64,000 nt of DNA from Lunularia cruciata (Eukaryota; Streptophyta; Marchantiopsida; Lunulariales; Lunulariaceae). Position 1 is the stretch's first letter, and the number at the start of each line of letters is the position of its first letter. The notes below the pieces were generated by a model. The model had not been told where the DNA came from, did not search any database, and saw only the letters and a list, made by a program, of their open reading frames with translations. Of this stretch, positions 46,061 through 57,736 are shown in pieces. The stretch lies in assembly GCA_948567375.1 (NCBI GenBank), contig OX419759.1:52305493-52369492 (forward strand), written 5' to 3'. Position numbers and translations under genes: made by a program.

Positions 46061-46799
46061 CTAGAAACTAGTGTCCAAAGTCTCATTGCTTTGTCAACTC
46101 ATGAAGAGAAATGTAGATGGAAAATTATGCCTTCAAAACATTCTAGGGCTCCCAAGAGATGGATAGATTTTAATCATGGGAACAATAGTCAATGTGATGC
46201 CAGGTTGCTCCCAAAAAATTCTATGTGAGGTGTCTTTTGTTGAAATGAATGTGCTTATTGAACTAAATTCTACTGAAACAAAGTGCTCAGTGATATCAAT
46301 CTTGTTGAGCAAAAGATTACTGAATGTTGTTCACCACACTACACATAGAAACTCAAGAAGATATACAAACATGATACACAAAGAAGTAACAAGCATAGAA
46401 AGCTTAGATTAACTCTACATTAAGGTGGCTATGCATGAGACCCTTGTTAAATCCTAAACCTAAACAAGTGGCATGACTAAAGAGCACACCTAGTTTTGAG
46501 TCAGCCATGCAAACCAAAATTGTGTATTTAGTCATCCTTTGAGATTAGTCTACTCAGATGTCAACTTGGCATGTGAAATTGTAGGCCATGTGCTAGATCA
46601 CAACACTCCCACATGAACACCAAGTGTAAAGCTAAGTAAATTAAGGCCAATTTGACTTCTAAGTTGCATGAATCTTTCTATGGGCAGTGTCTTCATAAAT
46701 ATATATATATGCAAACTATTGTGCTATAGACAAGTAAACAAGAATTTTTTCTTTGCCTCTCTTACATCTCAAACATAGTGAAACTGCACAGCAAATATG
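46061..46799. other. No gene seen
   Basis: Between the relict and R3 copy 3. A 78-codon plus-strand frame at 46,176 is open but unrecognised. There is a short TA run near 46,700. Confidence 0.45.
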
Positions 46800-47600
46800 C
46801 TTAATTTGCTTGTAAAACTCTAGATTGTGAATAAGTTGTTGTATTGATCCGTTGTGGTCTATATTTTTTTAATACTCTAAGGACAAGAGAACTCTTCAAG
46901 AGAGAAAACATATATTTCACACTCAATCTTCTAATGCCCCAAAGGAGCACCTTCTCTTTATTATATAGCAAAGAGGATCCCCTCAAAGGAAGCTCCACCC
47001 TTGGATCAGATACATGGATTAGTGACCTGTCAGCGAGCTCCATCCTTGGATTAGTTGTTTGGATGGGTGACATGTCAGCCCTTGTCCTATCTAGTTGGTC
47101 TAGTTAGTAGGTCAAAATGGAATCTTTAAGGAATCTTCTTGTAGGAAGCTCAAAATTGCATGGGTAAGGTACTATTGGAAAGCTCTCAATGAGAAAAATC
47201 ATGAGGGGTTAGCCTTTTTCTCATGAGGGGGGAATCATTCTATTTTCAAGGCCCGATTCATCCATTTAGGCCTCTAAAAATGGCTTTAAAGCTTTCAGGC
47301 TATTTTTGGCTTCTACACTATTAGTAGAAGTGCTCTTTTGGTGATACTTCTATCTAATATATGTTCTCCATCATCTATAAGATCCTTCTAGATGTCACTA
47401 CCTCAAGTTTCACCACTAGATCATATGCCTAGCTATTGATTCTAAAGTTTCCAAGCATGGTTTGGTTTCTGGTCTATTATTAGTAAAAGTACTCTTTTGG
47501 TGATACATCTAGTTTATCCACTAAGTCCATCATGTATAACATCCTTCTAAATGTTACCAAACCAAATTTCATCTCTAGATCATAAGCAAGCATTCATTTC
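46800..47600 (-). repeat. R3 LTR-like repeat, copy 3
   Basis: Matches copy 2 in the same direction: CTTTATTATATAGCAAAGAGG near 46,955, CCTCAAAGGAAGCTCCACCCTTGG near 46,980, then TGGGTAAGGTACTATTGGAAA near 47,160. It extends further on its right side than copy 2, with an internal duplicate near 47,300-47,380 and 47,480-47,590, like copy 1. Confidence 0.75.
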
Positions 47601-47694
47601 ATACTTGTTTGAGTAATAGCAACTAAATTTCCTAGTATCATACTTAAAATAGCTAAAACTTCTAAAATAATTTTCCATTCATCTGGTGAAAAGC

Positions 47695-47830
47695 CATGAC
47701 GTTTGCAAACCGTTACCATATGGTTGTTTTGTTTGAGTAGACGTTTGAGACAAACCGTAGATTTGGACTGAGAACTACATCAGCTGAACAACTGAGATTG
47801 AGACGGATGCAAATTAGTCTGAAATCGAAC
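47695..47830. repeat. 135-bp repeat shared with 61,022-61,165
   Basis: CAAACCGTTAC near the start and CTGAAATCGAACCCAATCT at the end are the same in both copies, with roughly ten differences between. It occurs here apart from the rest of the 60.5-63 kb duplication. Confidence 0.85.
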
Positions 47831-48654
47831 CCAATCTAAAGGTATCTTTTAATATAAAAATATAGAAATAAATAATTATTTTCATATAAGAAGCATAATA
47901 AAAAATTAATTCCAATACCGCTATTCCATGAAGAGCTTGTCATAGTTTACGGATTCTCTACCCTATTTACAGAACCAAGTGCTTTTGTAAATAACCCGAA
48001 AGGCACATGTCTATTTATGTATTGGCGTTCACTTATGTTCGAACAAGAATCTGTCAGTGTGCTTCAAGTTTTTTTGCAACCTCACGTTATGAAGCCAAAC
48101 TATACTTCGATTCCAAAACCAGCAAAAATAATAATTTCTACTGTACTTGCCATAGTCTTCACCCAAATATCTTTATTTGTTCTCACCCAGAAGCCATCCT
48201 TCAACCTTTTCTCTTCTCCTATGTCTCTTTCGGATAAAGATTATTTGATTGTTTAAGAGATTTGCATATGTAGATGAGATTGGATTAACAAAAAATTGTG
48301 TTAATGGGCCTTGGGGTCGGGCAAATCCATGGTCAAGAAATCTAAATTTCAATTCAAATTTCCAAGTGAAGTGCCAGATCCATGTAGCTTGTGTAATCTT
48401 TGCAAAGTTTTCCAGAGTGAGAATTCAAAATTTGGACAGAGAATGAGAGAGAAATCTATAGAAAATTCTATAGCATAAGCCAAACAAAACCAAGAGATAA
48501 TTGATAGAGAAGCAAAAAAAATAGTACAAATGTGAGATAACGTACAAAAAAGCAATTACTAGCAACTGAGATGCCACATATCAGTGCTCCAATGCTGCTC
48601 AAAAAAAGTATTGAAAAATACATGCATGAAATGAGTATGAATATGATGATACAT
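47831..48654. other. No gene seen
   Basis: AT-rich. Two overlapping plus-strand frames of 76-79 codons (48,007-48,256) are open but resemble no known protein. Confidence 0.45.
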
Positions 48655-50080
48655 GGTGAAAACAACTTGATGATAGGGAAAATCCGGTGTAAATCAAATG
48701 GGCATAACTTTCTATTTGTGACTTGGATCAAAAGCTCTAGAATTCAGTAGAAAGCCTAAGATAAGTTTTCCAATCATAGAAAACAAACTCCAATATGATC
48801 AATATAGCTCCCTTGACAAGCTCTCAAACTTTAACTTTTTTTATTTTATTTCCACATTGTTTTCAAAATCCTTAATTCAGAGATTGCTCTTGGTTCTTGG
48901 TAACTTTCCCCATATTTCAAGATCAGAGAAACAATCAATATTAAAAAAAACTCTAGCAATCTAAAATACTCATTCATAATCACACAAATAGTAGGATTAA
49001 CACTCAATCATGATATGAGATAGAAATGCTCTACCAAGCTAATGAAATGCTCTACCAAACCTAATCCGACACCAACCCTAGATATGAGTCAATTCTTGAT
49101 TTGGGTTTATTTTTGAGCTCTTTAAACCCAAGTATGCTTGATCCAAGACCCTAAATTATCAATTTGAGTGATTCATATGAAACCTTTGTAGATAAGTACA
49201 AGCACTAACTACCAAAAATACTGGAAATTTTTATGAGATTATTCAAACTACAACTTAAGGAGTGACCAAAGTTTTGAACTTGATTAGCACCTCACTTTTG
49301 AGAGCTCCAACTTCAATTGACCAGATCTGATTTGGGATAGATCAAACTCTAAACTATAAGCACTTTGTCTACTCTCCAACCCTTTTAATAGATCATAAAA
49401 TGGTTCACATAGCTCTCCAAATTTTCTATCTTGTGCTCCTTGGTATGAATTTTACCCCCTTGATCCAATCAATAATATCTCTCAAAAAATTAGCTCAAAT
49501 TAATCAATTTTGTCTTCAAACCATAGCCTATCAACTCTTCTCTCCTTGACTGCCCTCCCCAAACTCCTTTGGTCCTTAAAAACTCCATACTTCCACTCTT
49601 GTACAGAATTTTTTATAATTTTGTCAGTTAGCTCCTTCACTTTTTGACAAATGGGCCCCACAACTCCATCTTCAAGGTCATGAGCAAAATTAGATTATAC
49701 TCCATCTATAAAATTATAGAGATTTTCAAATCTTAGATTTATTCATAAGTAAACACTAGGAGGACGACAAGATCCAAGTTTTCCATCATTGACTCCATAA
49801 ATGCCGCCCCAAAACATGCCACCATCCAATCCCATAAACCATCATGGTATAGAATCTTAGGTATGATGAGAAAAAATTTGGAACGGGCAAATCAGGACCA
49901 TGGTATATCTCTTGCTCAAATGCTTCTCTCACACTCTAACACTCGCTCTTTGCTACAACTCTCAACATCCTCCTCTCGCTCTAGATTCCTCAAACTAAAT
50001 CACACCTCCTTCTGTCCACTCTCCATCATCTTTATACATAAAAGCACTCAAAGAGTAGAAGACCATAATCTATGAATCCT
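48655..50080 (-). repeat. R2 dispersed repeat, inverted copy
   Basis: Reverse complement of 57,735-59,212: for example AAAATCCGGTGTAAATCAAATGGGCATAA near 48,680 pairs with 59,165-59,195, and AAGCACTCAAAGAGTAGAAGACC near 50,042 with 57,755-57,780. It is the only R2 copy in this orientation and is not joined to R1. Confidence 0.85.
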
Positions 50081-50632
50081 AAATCATATACATATATACA
50101 GATTGTTCAAATAGCAGAAGCTCATCCATAAGTTATGTCATACAACCTACTCCATATTCATGGAGATAAACCACACTAGTTTATTTCTTCATGCGTTACA
50201 AAACCCACAACACAATAGAGTGCATTGTGCTTAGATTTTCTTTCATCAAAAGAGTTATTTACTTGTCCTTGGTGATACAAGAAATGATGACTAGAAACCA
50301 AGAATGCATGTGTGATGGTCAGTTAAGTTGCACTTTCCCTACCCAATACAAAAGGAAGTTTGGTAAATTGATGTCAAATTTCTTGACAGCTTGGATTGCA
50401 AGTGTGTACAATCATCCATAATAGTTTGGATACAATCTCCTATGGGGACCCCATAGTTAGCTAGTCAGTGTGCTCCCCTAAAAAAGAGTGTAATACAACA
50501 ATGTTCTTACAAAGACTAACTTTTTGGACAAAGATCTTTTTGGGAAGACATAAGCAAAGGCGAAGGATAGAACATACATCTTTGGCAAAGATTATGAGTT
50601 TTTGTTAACAACAAATTCACATCTTCAGATTA
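50081..50632. other. No gene seen
   Basis: About 550 bp between inverted R2 and the 2-kb duplication. Nothing recognised. Confidence 0.5.
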
Positions 50633-52635
50633 CAGGATTGTGCCCAACGAGTGACTCCATTCATTTTGCACAATCTTGTCCCATGCCCGTCTTTACTACA
50701 AGACAATGCGGTTCTTCTTTGAAGCACGCTGCTCATGTAGCATAATCTATCTAGTCCACATCTGGTTTGTGGTTCTACAATTGATTAGTCTGTAAATACT
50801 TCTGTTTGATAGATGCATAGATGTACATTTCTACATCATTATCATTATTCTTGCTCTACCAATTGTTCCCTCCTACATCTACTATGGCTTGTTCTAGAGT
50901 CTCTTTCTCATTAATAATCCTTTAAGTCTCTTTGATTTGAAAACAATCATCATCTTGCATTTCCAAATCAATACATTTTCCCTTTTGAATCAACTAATGT
51001 ATATTATATCTCCTTGTTCCCATTGTGCTCCAATATACACTTAGATCTGAAAAGTTTCTTCTAGTATCTCAGTGTCTCTGCATTTCTACACCAAGAAAAA
51101 GCTTCTATCACTCTTGATGCATTGCAAAAGGGGTATCCATAACCTATCAAAAACTTTCATAAATACAGATGCAAATCTATAAAATATTTACAACATACGA
51201 CGAAAAAAAAAGGATACAAAAAATTTCTACAAATTTCCTCTTATTGCAAATCTAGTTGCATAAAGTGAGAAATGGAAGACCTGTATGCTAGTATGCAGGT
51301 TCTAAGTTAATGAAAATTTTGATCATGTTGCTTGGCCTTACTTCTCCAGATTACGACTCTCCCGTCTTGCTGCTCAAGCTTTGTTGACTGGGCTGCAAAC
51401 ATCTTGATGGAATAAACGACTTACTCAAAGGTACGACTTAAATACTCTAACTCTAGCTAATTGGATATCAGGTGTTATCTATGAACTCTAACACCTCTAG
51501 TATAGGTACATGTATATCAATACTTATGTACTTCTCTCTGAAAAGTACTTTCAATAATTCAATCTAAGGGATTTGGGGGTAATGTAAAAAAGAAGTAACT
51601 ACTTGTACAGTACGTGAGGAAAAAGTTTATGGGCTATTTATGGTACCCAGACTACATCCACCCTTACTAGATCTGAAGAAGAAAGATGATTAGTTATATT
51701 TTATGGTAGGCTGAGGCTTACCGATGGGTTTCTAAGCTTTAGTTAGAAAGAAATAATGAATATTCCACAAGTTAATATTCTTCCACCTCTAAAATGATTA
51801 ATTATATTCTAATTACCTCTAACTAATCTAATACGGAAGCATCAATTTCCCATTTGAATCCCCCGGTGTCCTTTAAAACATGGAACTTGTGTCACCGTCC
51901 ACGGAGCGATCCTCAGGCAATCATCGGGGCTTCGCTCCCAATCACGCTGGGGAAGGGTGTCCAAATCTCCCTGGGGGCGGAGTCTCTTGCGAGAAAGTTC
52001 AGGTTGACCACAGTGGCCACGGTTACCTTGAGGCCCAGATGTACTTCGTGGTTAACAACAACAACCCGGTTGCCTTCGGTCAAGCACCGTCCATTTCGGG
52101 CGGACAGCAAACCATCTCCGTACCAAAGATGTGTGGTGCCCGTGGGTGTTGGGAAGTCACGTCTTCACCTATATGTACATGCAAAGGGTTCGTTCTAATG
52201 TCGAATTCGTAGCTAGAAGCACTTGCTGCGCTGGACTATTCTCAGAACCAATCTGCCTCGTGCCCAGAAGTACATGGCTTTTAATAATGATATCACACTC
52301 TGTTCATATATAATCCACAAGAAAACACTGTCAAAGAGTACACAACGAAGGAAGAATAATAAGATCTGGGTGGGTCTCCGTTTACTGCTTCTTCCTTCTC
52401 TTTATTATGGCTATAAATTCAACAAGTTTCGTAAGAGAAATTCTATTTGCAATGAAGATGAAACAGATCAAATGTATTCGTTGGATACTTCTTTAAAGAT
52501 GTAAAGACATATTTGCTTAATCGGTGATCAAACTCAAAACCAAGACTTTTACCGAAGGTGCAAGGAACAAACCCTAAAAGGAATAAAGATAAAAGTAAAC
52601 ATGGAAAATCAAAATCTCACTGAACTTAGATTGCT
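50633..52635 (+). repeat. 2-kb duplication, copy 2
   Basis: Partner of 34,970-37,076. It keeps the complete GC-rich core (51,880-52,210) that is collapsed in copy 1, and lacks copy 1's extra 170 bp. The flanks diverge abruptly on both sides. Confidence 0.9.
51860..52212. other. GC-rich core of the 2-kb duplication, possible exon remnant
   Basis: About 350 bp, clearly richer in GC than its surroundings. Open on the plus strand in two frames (110 codons from 51,880 and 114 from 51,854) and on the minus strand for 65 codons. The first plus frame includes GHGYLEAQMYFVVNNNNPVAF. I recognise no family in any frame. GC-rich composition with several open frames is typical of a former exon or of a GC-rich repeat. 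The strand is not determined. Confidence 0.35.
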
Positions 52636-53531
52636 CAACTTGAAATCGTTGAGTAAGTACGCATAGATTGATGTCCAGGATGGCTCCATGAGAAGAGAAA
52701 TGCTGTACCTATAGCTATTAAGGACTATTATGCTGTTTCCACTTCATCTGTTAGTGAATATTTTAGTAGTGAGATGTTGACCCGTTTCCATCTTTTTCTT
52801 TTCGTTCAGAATCACGTTGAAATACTAATATTTATAAAATAAAATTCCTTCACACCTCAAGTCACTATAAGCCTGGGTATATCCTATACCGTCGATGTCT
52901 TTTTCGTCCATTGTCAAAATATTCATAGAAATACTGTAGCTGCTTGGTTGAATTTGAAGGTGGCTGATGCTTCTAAAGTCAGGGTTGAGCCTCGATTATG
53001 TTTAGCTAAGCTTTGAAATTAGAAATCTGCATTCAAAGATACCCATACCCAGGAATCTAGAATCACATAATATTTCTGTGAAAATTCATTGAAAGATGCT
53101 CAGATGTTTATTGAACTTTAACCCAACTTGATGTAACAGATTACAGTTGAGAACTAGATAGGCACTGGAATGTCCAGACTGATTGTCTGAACTTGCACAT
53201 CAGATATCATCATCAATTTGCATCAATTGACGTTAATGCAAACTCCTCGTACCCGTTATGTTGCGGAACTGCAGGTGCACACAGCGCTCCATTTATGTCT
53301 TCAGAAACAGGATGGATCTTCCAGATAAATTGTCCGAAAGTAGATCAAAAGATTTGAACTGTGATCCCCCAACAATAATTTGCATAATCTAGGGATAAAT
53401 CTAACATGCATAGCTGAAATCCAATCCTGCCGTGCAATCTTATTGCATCTGTCGGAGGATATCCCTGAACTGCAAGTATGCTGGCCCTAACATTTGACCG
53501 CTCCATCGCTACGCAAGGGAATCAGTTACCA
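52636..53531. other. Downstream flank of the peroxidase gene
   Basis: No second gene seen. The part nearest the gene should contain its 3' UTR and polyadenylation signals (transcription runs leftward), but I see no decisive signal. Confidence 0.5.
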
Positions 53532-55343
53532 TTACAAGCGGGCTTCGACGACAGCACAGTGTTTCCTCCATCCATAAGGATTCACTGTCTGAATATTGCC
53601 CATTGTGATCATAGCCACTCCGAAATCGTACAAGAATGACTGAGAGTCTTGCACGGCCTTGATAGCGTATTGTACCCCCAAGGGGTCGCTCATGAGTGTC
53701 ACGTCTGATTCCATAAGTCCTTTGTTTGTCAGAAGATCCAAGTAATAAGTAGAATCGAAAGTCCCATTTGTTGAGTCCGAGGCCATGAAGTTTAGAGGCT
53801 GGTCTTCTGGGCAGCGAGTCTTGAGCCAGGCAGCAAAAGCTGCGTCCAAAGAAGGGTCTGTATTATTTTGATCATCGAAGTTGTACAGTCTCTCAAGGAA
53901 TGCTCCACAGTGAAATTGTCCAATGGAATGTCCACCTGTATTTGATCATGAGGTCAAGCAAAAGGATTACGATGAGGGACGATAGCATGTGTTCAATCTG
54001 CAGTGCGCTCAGGCTAGGTCAATAAAGCGCTAAGTATGTGTATCTTGTTTAACAGGATTGATTCTAGATGTTGAAAACTTATAAGCACAGGAATCAGTAG
54101 ATCTGAAACCACACGGTTACATGCTCACCTAATTGAACTGCAACTGTGAACAAAATTCTGAAAGGATGCCTAAATGTGAAATCACTTGAGTGAACGTGAA
54201 AATTTTTGGGGGTCCGGTTGTACCTGACAGGATAATCATATCCCGTGCGTCAAGTCCAACTTTCGCGAAAGTAGCAACCAGCTGGGCAAAATCGTCTGTT
54301 CGTTTGGGCAAGCTACTGTTTACTGCTTCCGCGATTGAAACAGCCCCGTCCACTCTGCCCAGGAATACTGGCCAAGCCCAGCCACCAACCTGTGGTATGT
54401 GGTTATGTAAACACAGCAACATAGTAAGCCTCATCTTCTGTTCTGATGTCGGTTTCGAATTCTGATAGTTCTGCATGGGACTTTGAACTTCTATCTTCAA
54501 CGGCAATGGTAGCGTCTTCACGTCGCAAGGATGAAATAATCAAATTTTTTTTGTGGTTATAGATTGTCAATAGCTATAACTAGTGCTTTATCTAAGCTAT
54601 CTTATAGCGTACATAATGTCTATAGCTTATCATGGTCAGGCATAATCACTTGGAACTGTGGTCCTTGTTTGTGTCCTATTTTGCTTTCATCTTTGTACGT
54701 GGCACCGGTAGATGTCCAGGAAACAATTTCAGAATGTACTCACTCACCTTGGCAGTTGCGTCTCGTGCTACCAAAGCCAAAATGTCAGCACATGATACCA
54801 CACCAGGGCATTCACACTCGAGCTTCATTTTGATCTCATCAATCTTCTCGAAACCTCTTAAAGACCCTTTGTTTAGTAGAGCATCCTTTTCGGCTACCAT
54901 ATCTTGGGTTGAGTTGAGAAGCACGGATCCATCACAACCCTGTATATTCACATATTGCAAATCTCGTCACAAAACTGGCACTTTCAAGTTTCCTGTACAA
55001 GCTTAACTGTTCTCGACATAGTACACAAATTTTGCTTAGCATAAAGATTCGGACTAGAAACCTTTTCAAATCTTGGGAACAAATTTGGAATGGATAATAG
55101 AAAATAGTAACTTACTCCAACGAAGCAGTCATGGAAATGCAAACGCATAAGACCTGCAGCCAATCCCCAATCTGCCTCGACAATTGCATCTACCTGTTGC
55201 TTCACTACGGTTGTCACCTGTGGACAGGTATTCTTATAGAAATCCACAGAAAGTTCGGCATTTGAAACTACTGCTGCTACTCCCAGCAGAAACATCATCA
55301 CGCTCATTGCCAAGTATGACAGTGTCGACTGTGAGACTGCCAT
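53532..55343 (-). CDS. Class III (secretory) peroxidase, four exons
   Basis: Exons on the minus strand: 55,343-55,116 (228 bp), 54,939-54,748 (192), 54,389-54,224 (166), 53,935-53,532 (404); all introns GT..AG. Exon sizes of 192 and 166 are the classical class III peroxidase middle exons. The total is 990 bp, 329 residues. A signal peptide covers about residues 1-29 (Met-Ala start, hydrophobic core, cut after SNA). Distal heme site: R67 and H71 in [13 protein letters not shown]. Proximal heme ligand: H198 in [12 protein letters not shown] (usually SGAH). The eight structural cysteines are present, with one extra in [22 protein letters not shown] and the AMITMGNIQ block near the C-terminus complete the fold. 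The enzyme uses H2O2 to oxidise phenolics and monolignols in the cell wall or apoplast. The frame is intact. The start is fixed by the signal peptide. Its upstream DNA is duplicated at 1-407 and interrupted by R1 784 bp above the start codon. Confidence 0.95.
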
Positions 55344-55699
55344 TGTGGAGACCTTGTTTGCTAGTGTCTTCTGATCTCTCGTCTAATTCCTGTATCGACG
55401 TAAGATTCGTGATCCCTTACCTAGCCAAAGGTAGTTCGACCCCCGCAAATGGTCAAAACCACCTTTCTGCACAATTATAAAAAGAGCGCGTGAGGAATAG
55501 CAAGAAGAAATTTGAATAACGAATCTGAAGTTGATCAGTGTGATTCAATTTAGGTGATGTCATGTATATGCACTTAGACCTATTGGCAAGACCTAGTTCA
55601 AACATGTAAACACCAAGAAAAAACTTCACTTACGTGCAAAGGTGAAGGGTGTGGAGAAGAACTCTCGACTTGTGAGTTGTGATCTGTGATAGTCCACCA

Positions 55700-55705
55700 T
55701 TTATA
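55700..55705 (-). promoter_or_regulatory. Possible TATA box of the peroxidase gene
   Basis: TATAAA on the minus strand, about 357 bp above the start codon. A weaker alternative, TTTATAAT at about 55,475-55,482, would give a shorter leader of roughly 100 bases. Which is used cannot be decided from sequence. Confidence 0.35.
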
Positions 55706-55719
55706 CGTCATTTGGGCGA

Positions 55720-56126
55720 CCTGAAGACTGCAACAGCCTTGTCTTTTCTCCCATACCTTCGTGGTCTGTGTTAGGCATGATCTATCGGAATAAATGTTGA
55801 CGAACCAGGAACGCATATCTTTAGTGTTAGACTAAGATTTAGAAGGATTCTTGGCATGGAATGAGGCACCGGGGTGGATTCGATGGCTGTTGTGAAGCAC
55901 TCCTGTAGATTTTGCATAGTTGCAGCTGAGGTGATAGATTGTTTTGGGTGGCAAGGATGACAGTAAATACTCCTAAGGGGTAAAACCCGCATAAGACTTC
56001 CTAGATATCCTATAGATGACCAGCCATCTAGTCAGAAACAAACAAGCTTTAGTAGGGAACGGGAAACCTTGTATAGTATCTGAGGTCATCCTCAACCGTC
56101 GTCGTATTAACTTCAACTAACTCATT
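55720..56126 (-). repeat. Peroxidase upstream region, duplicated at 1-407
   Basis: Second copy of the left edge of the window. It ends abruptly at the R1 junction (CTCATT, then ACCTCCTTCC). Confidence 0.9.
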
Positions 56127-57690
56127 ACCTCCTTCCCCATATTGCTATGGCTGTCAAAATTATGTGCAAATTCAAATGTAAACTCTGCATGTTTTCCAAC
56201 ACTTCTTGACATTTTCCTCCTCTTCCAAAAATCACTCTCAGCTTCTTTCACCCTTTGCCTTAAATTATTCTCCTTTATGAATATCAGATTTTGCTCCTCA
56301 GTGAGTCTACCTCTCCTAGATGGATCATCATTTACTTCATCACTTAATCATTAATTGGATCTCCATGGAATTGAGACGGCAATGAGTCAAACTCAAAGGG
56401 AGTCATATTCTCATCCTCTAGCTCATCTACCATAGGTAAGGCATGGCTAGTGTCCTCCTTGGATACAGGGAATTGAAAGCTGATATGGAGTATTGTGAGA
56501 TGGGAAGCAATTCTCATCTCTTAAAAAACTCCCAAGAAACAACATAGCCTCCAACCTCCAAGACTACTACTTCATCTTCTTATTGCAAGCTTGCAAAATC
56601 ATCAACAAATCTCTCCTCTCCAACACTTATATTTGCATCTACATCAATATTGGTAGTCTTGTCCTCAATTCCCATGGTAATTTCAACAATATCATTCTCA
56701 TCTCCAAGAGCCATATTTAAAACTGAAGGAGGGAATGTATTTCCTTTCCCCCAAACATGATATCCATTTGGTAGTAACAAGGACAACAAAAATTCAATTT
56801 ATTGTCAATGACCAACCCTCATTTGATTTCCATTTCAGTGATCTCTCCCCTATGCACTTACTTCTCCCTCCAGCCTCTGGCACAGTTCTTAGATTATTTT
56901 GCACCCTTCATAGTCTTGAGAAACCCAATACCTAAAGTCATCAAATGATTGGCATATACAAGAATGTTGTGCTCTTTTGCACCACTTGCTACCCATCATC
57001 TCCCCTATGTATTTTTCTAAAGTGCTCTGAGCCCTTCATATATTCAAGAAGTTTGCATATAGTGATGAGGAATCATACAGAACCAATCATCACATTGCTG
57101 CTATTACTTTGTTAATTGGAAAAGATTTGCTTGTGGCTTGAGGAATTTTATCTTCATTTCCTCTACATCTCATCATAGGAGAAGGCACATTCATTGGAGG
57201 ATTCAACAAAGGAAGCATATTTAGGGGATAAGGTATACAAGACCAGTTATTCATGGGAGGAGGAGGCACTACTAATACCGTTCTCAAAAGACTTAGAAAT
57301 CTCAAGTTTGGACTAACATTTTGAGGAATTTGGACAATATGATGGACAAGAAGGTGCACTCACTGATAAAGACTCAGTATGATCTAGACTGTTTTCTAAA
57401 AATGTACATGTGTTTGGAGGAGCTACAAAGAAAATTGGAGCATAAATAACCATCTATAAATTGCTATATATAGTTGAACCAATTCTATGCAATCAAAGTA
57501 TCAAGATTAAAATCTGCAAAGTTGGCACACATATGCTCAAAATCAGCAACAAGAACATCCTTAATTTCTTCATATGCAGCCCAAAGGTGTCTCTATTCTT
57601 TGAACATGGATGATTGCAAATTGAACCTGTAGCTGTGGAAAAAACTATTTTGACTTCTGAATTTGAATCTCAATTTCACTTGCAAGAGGA
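56127..57690 (-). repeat. R1 dispersed repeat, copy 3 (truncated at both ends)
   Basis: Begins within R1 (matching 23,053 onward) and ends near 57,690 at a microsatellite. Minus-strand frames repeat ALGDENDIVEITMGIEDK (56,580-56,789) and a proline-rich block LVVPPPPMNNWSCIPYPLNM (57,090-57,359). It interrupts the peroxidase upstream region. Confidence 0.82.
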
Positions 57691-57701
57691 GACATCTCTT
57701 G

Positions 57702-57736
<35 letters not shown>
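57702..57736. repeat. (CT)n(TA)n microsatellite
   Basis: Compound CT then TA run at the R1/R2 junction. Confidence 0.95.

Noticed and set aside
54564-55006. Plus-strand frames over the peroxidase gene
   Set aside because: Antisense shadows of exon 2 and its introns.
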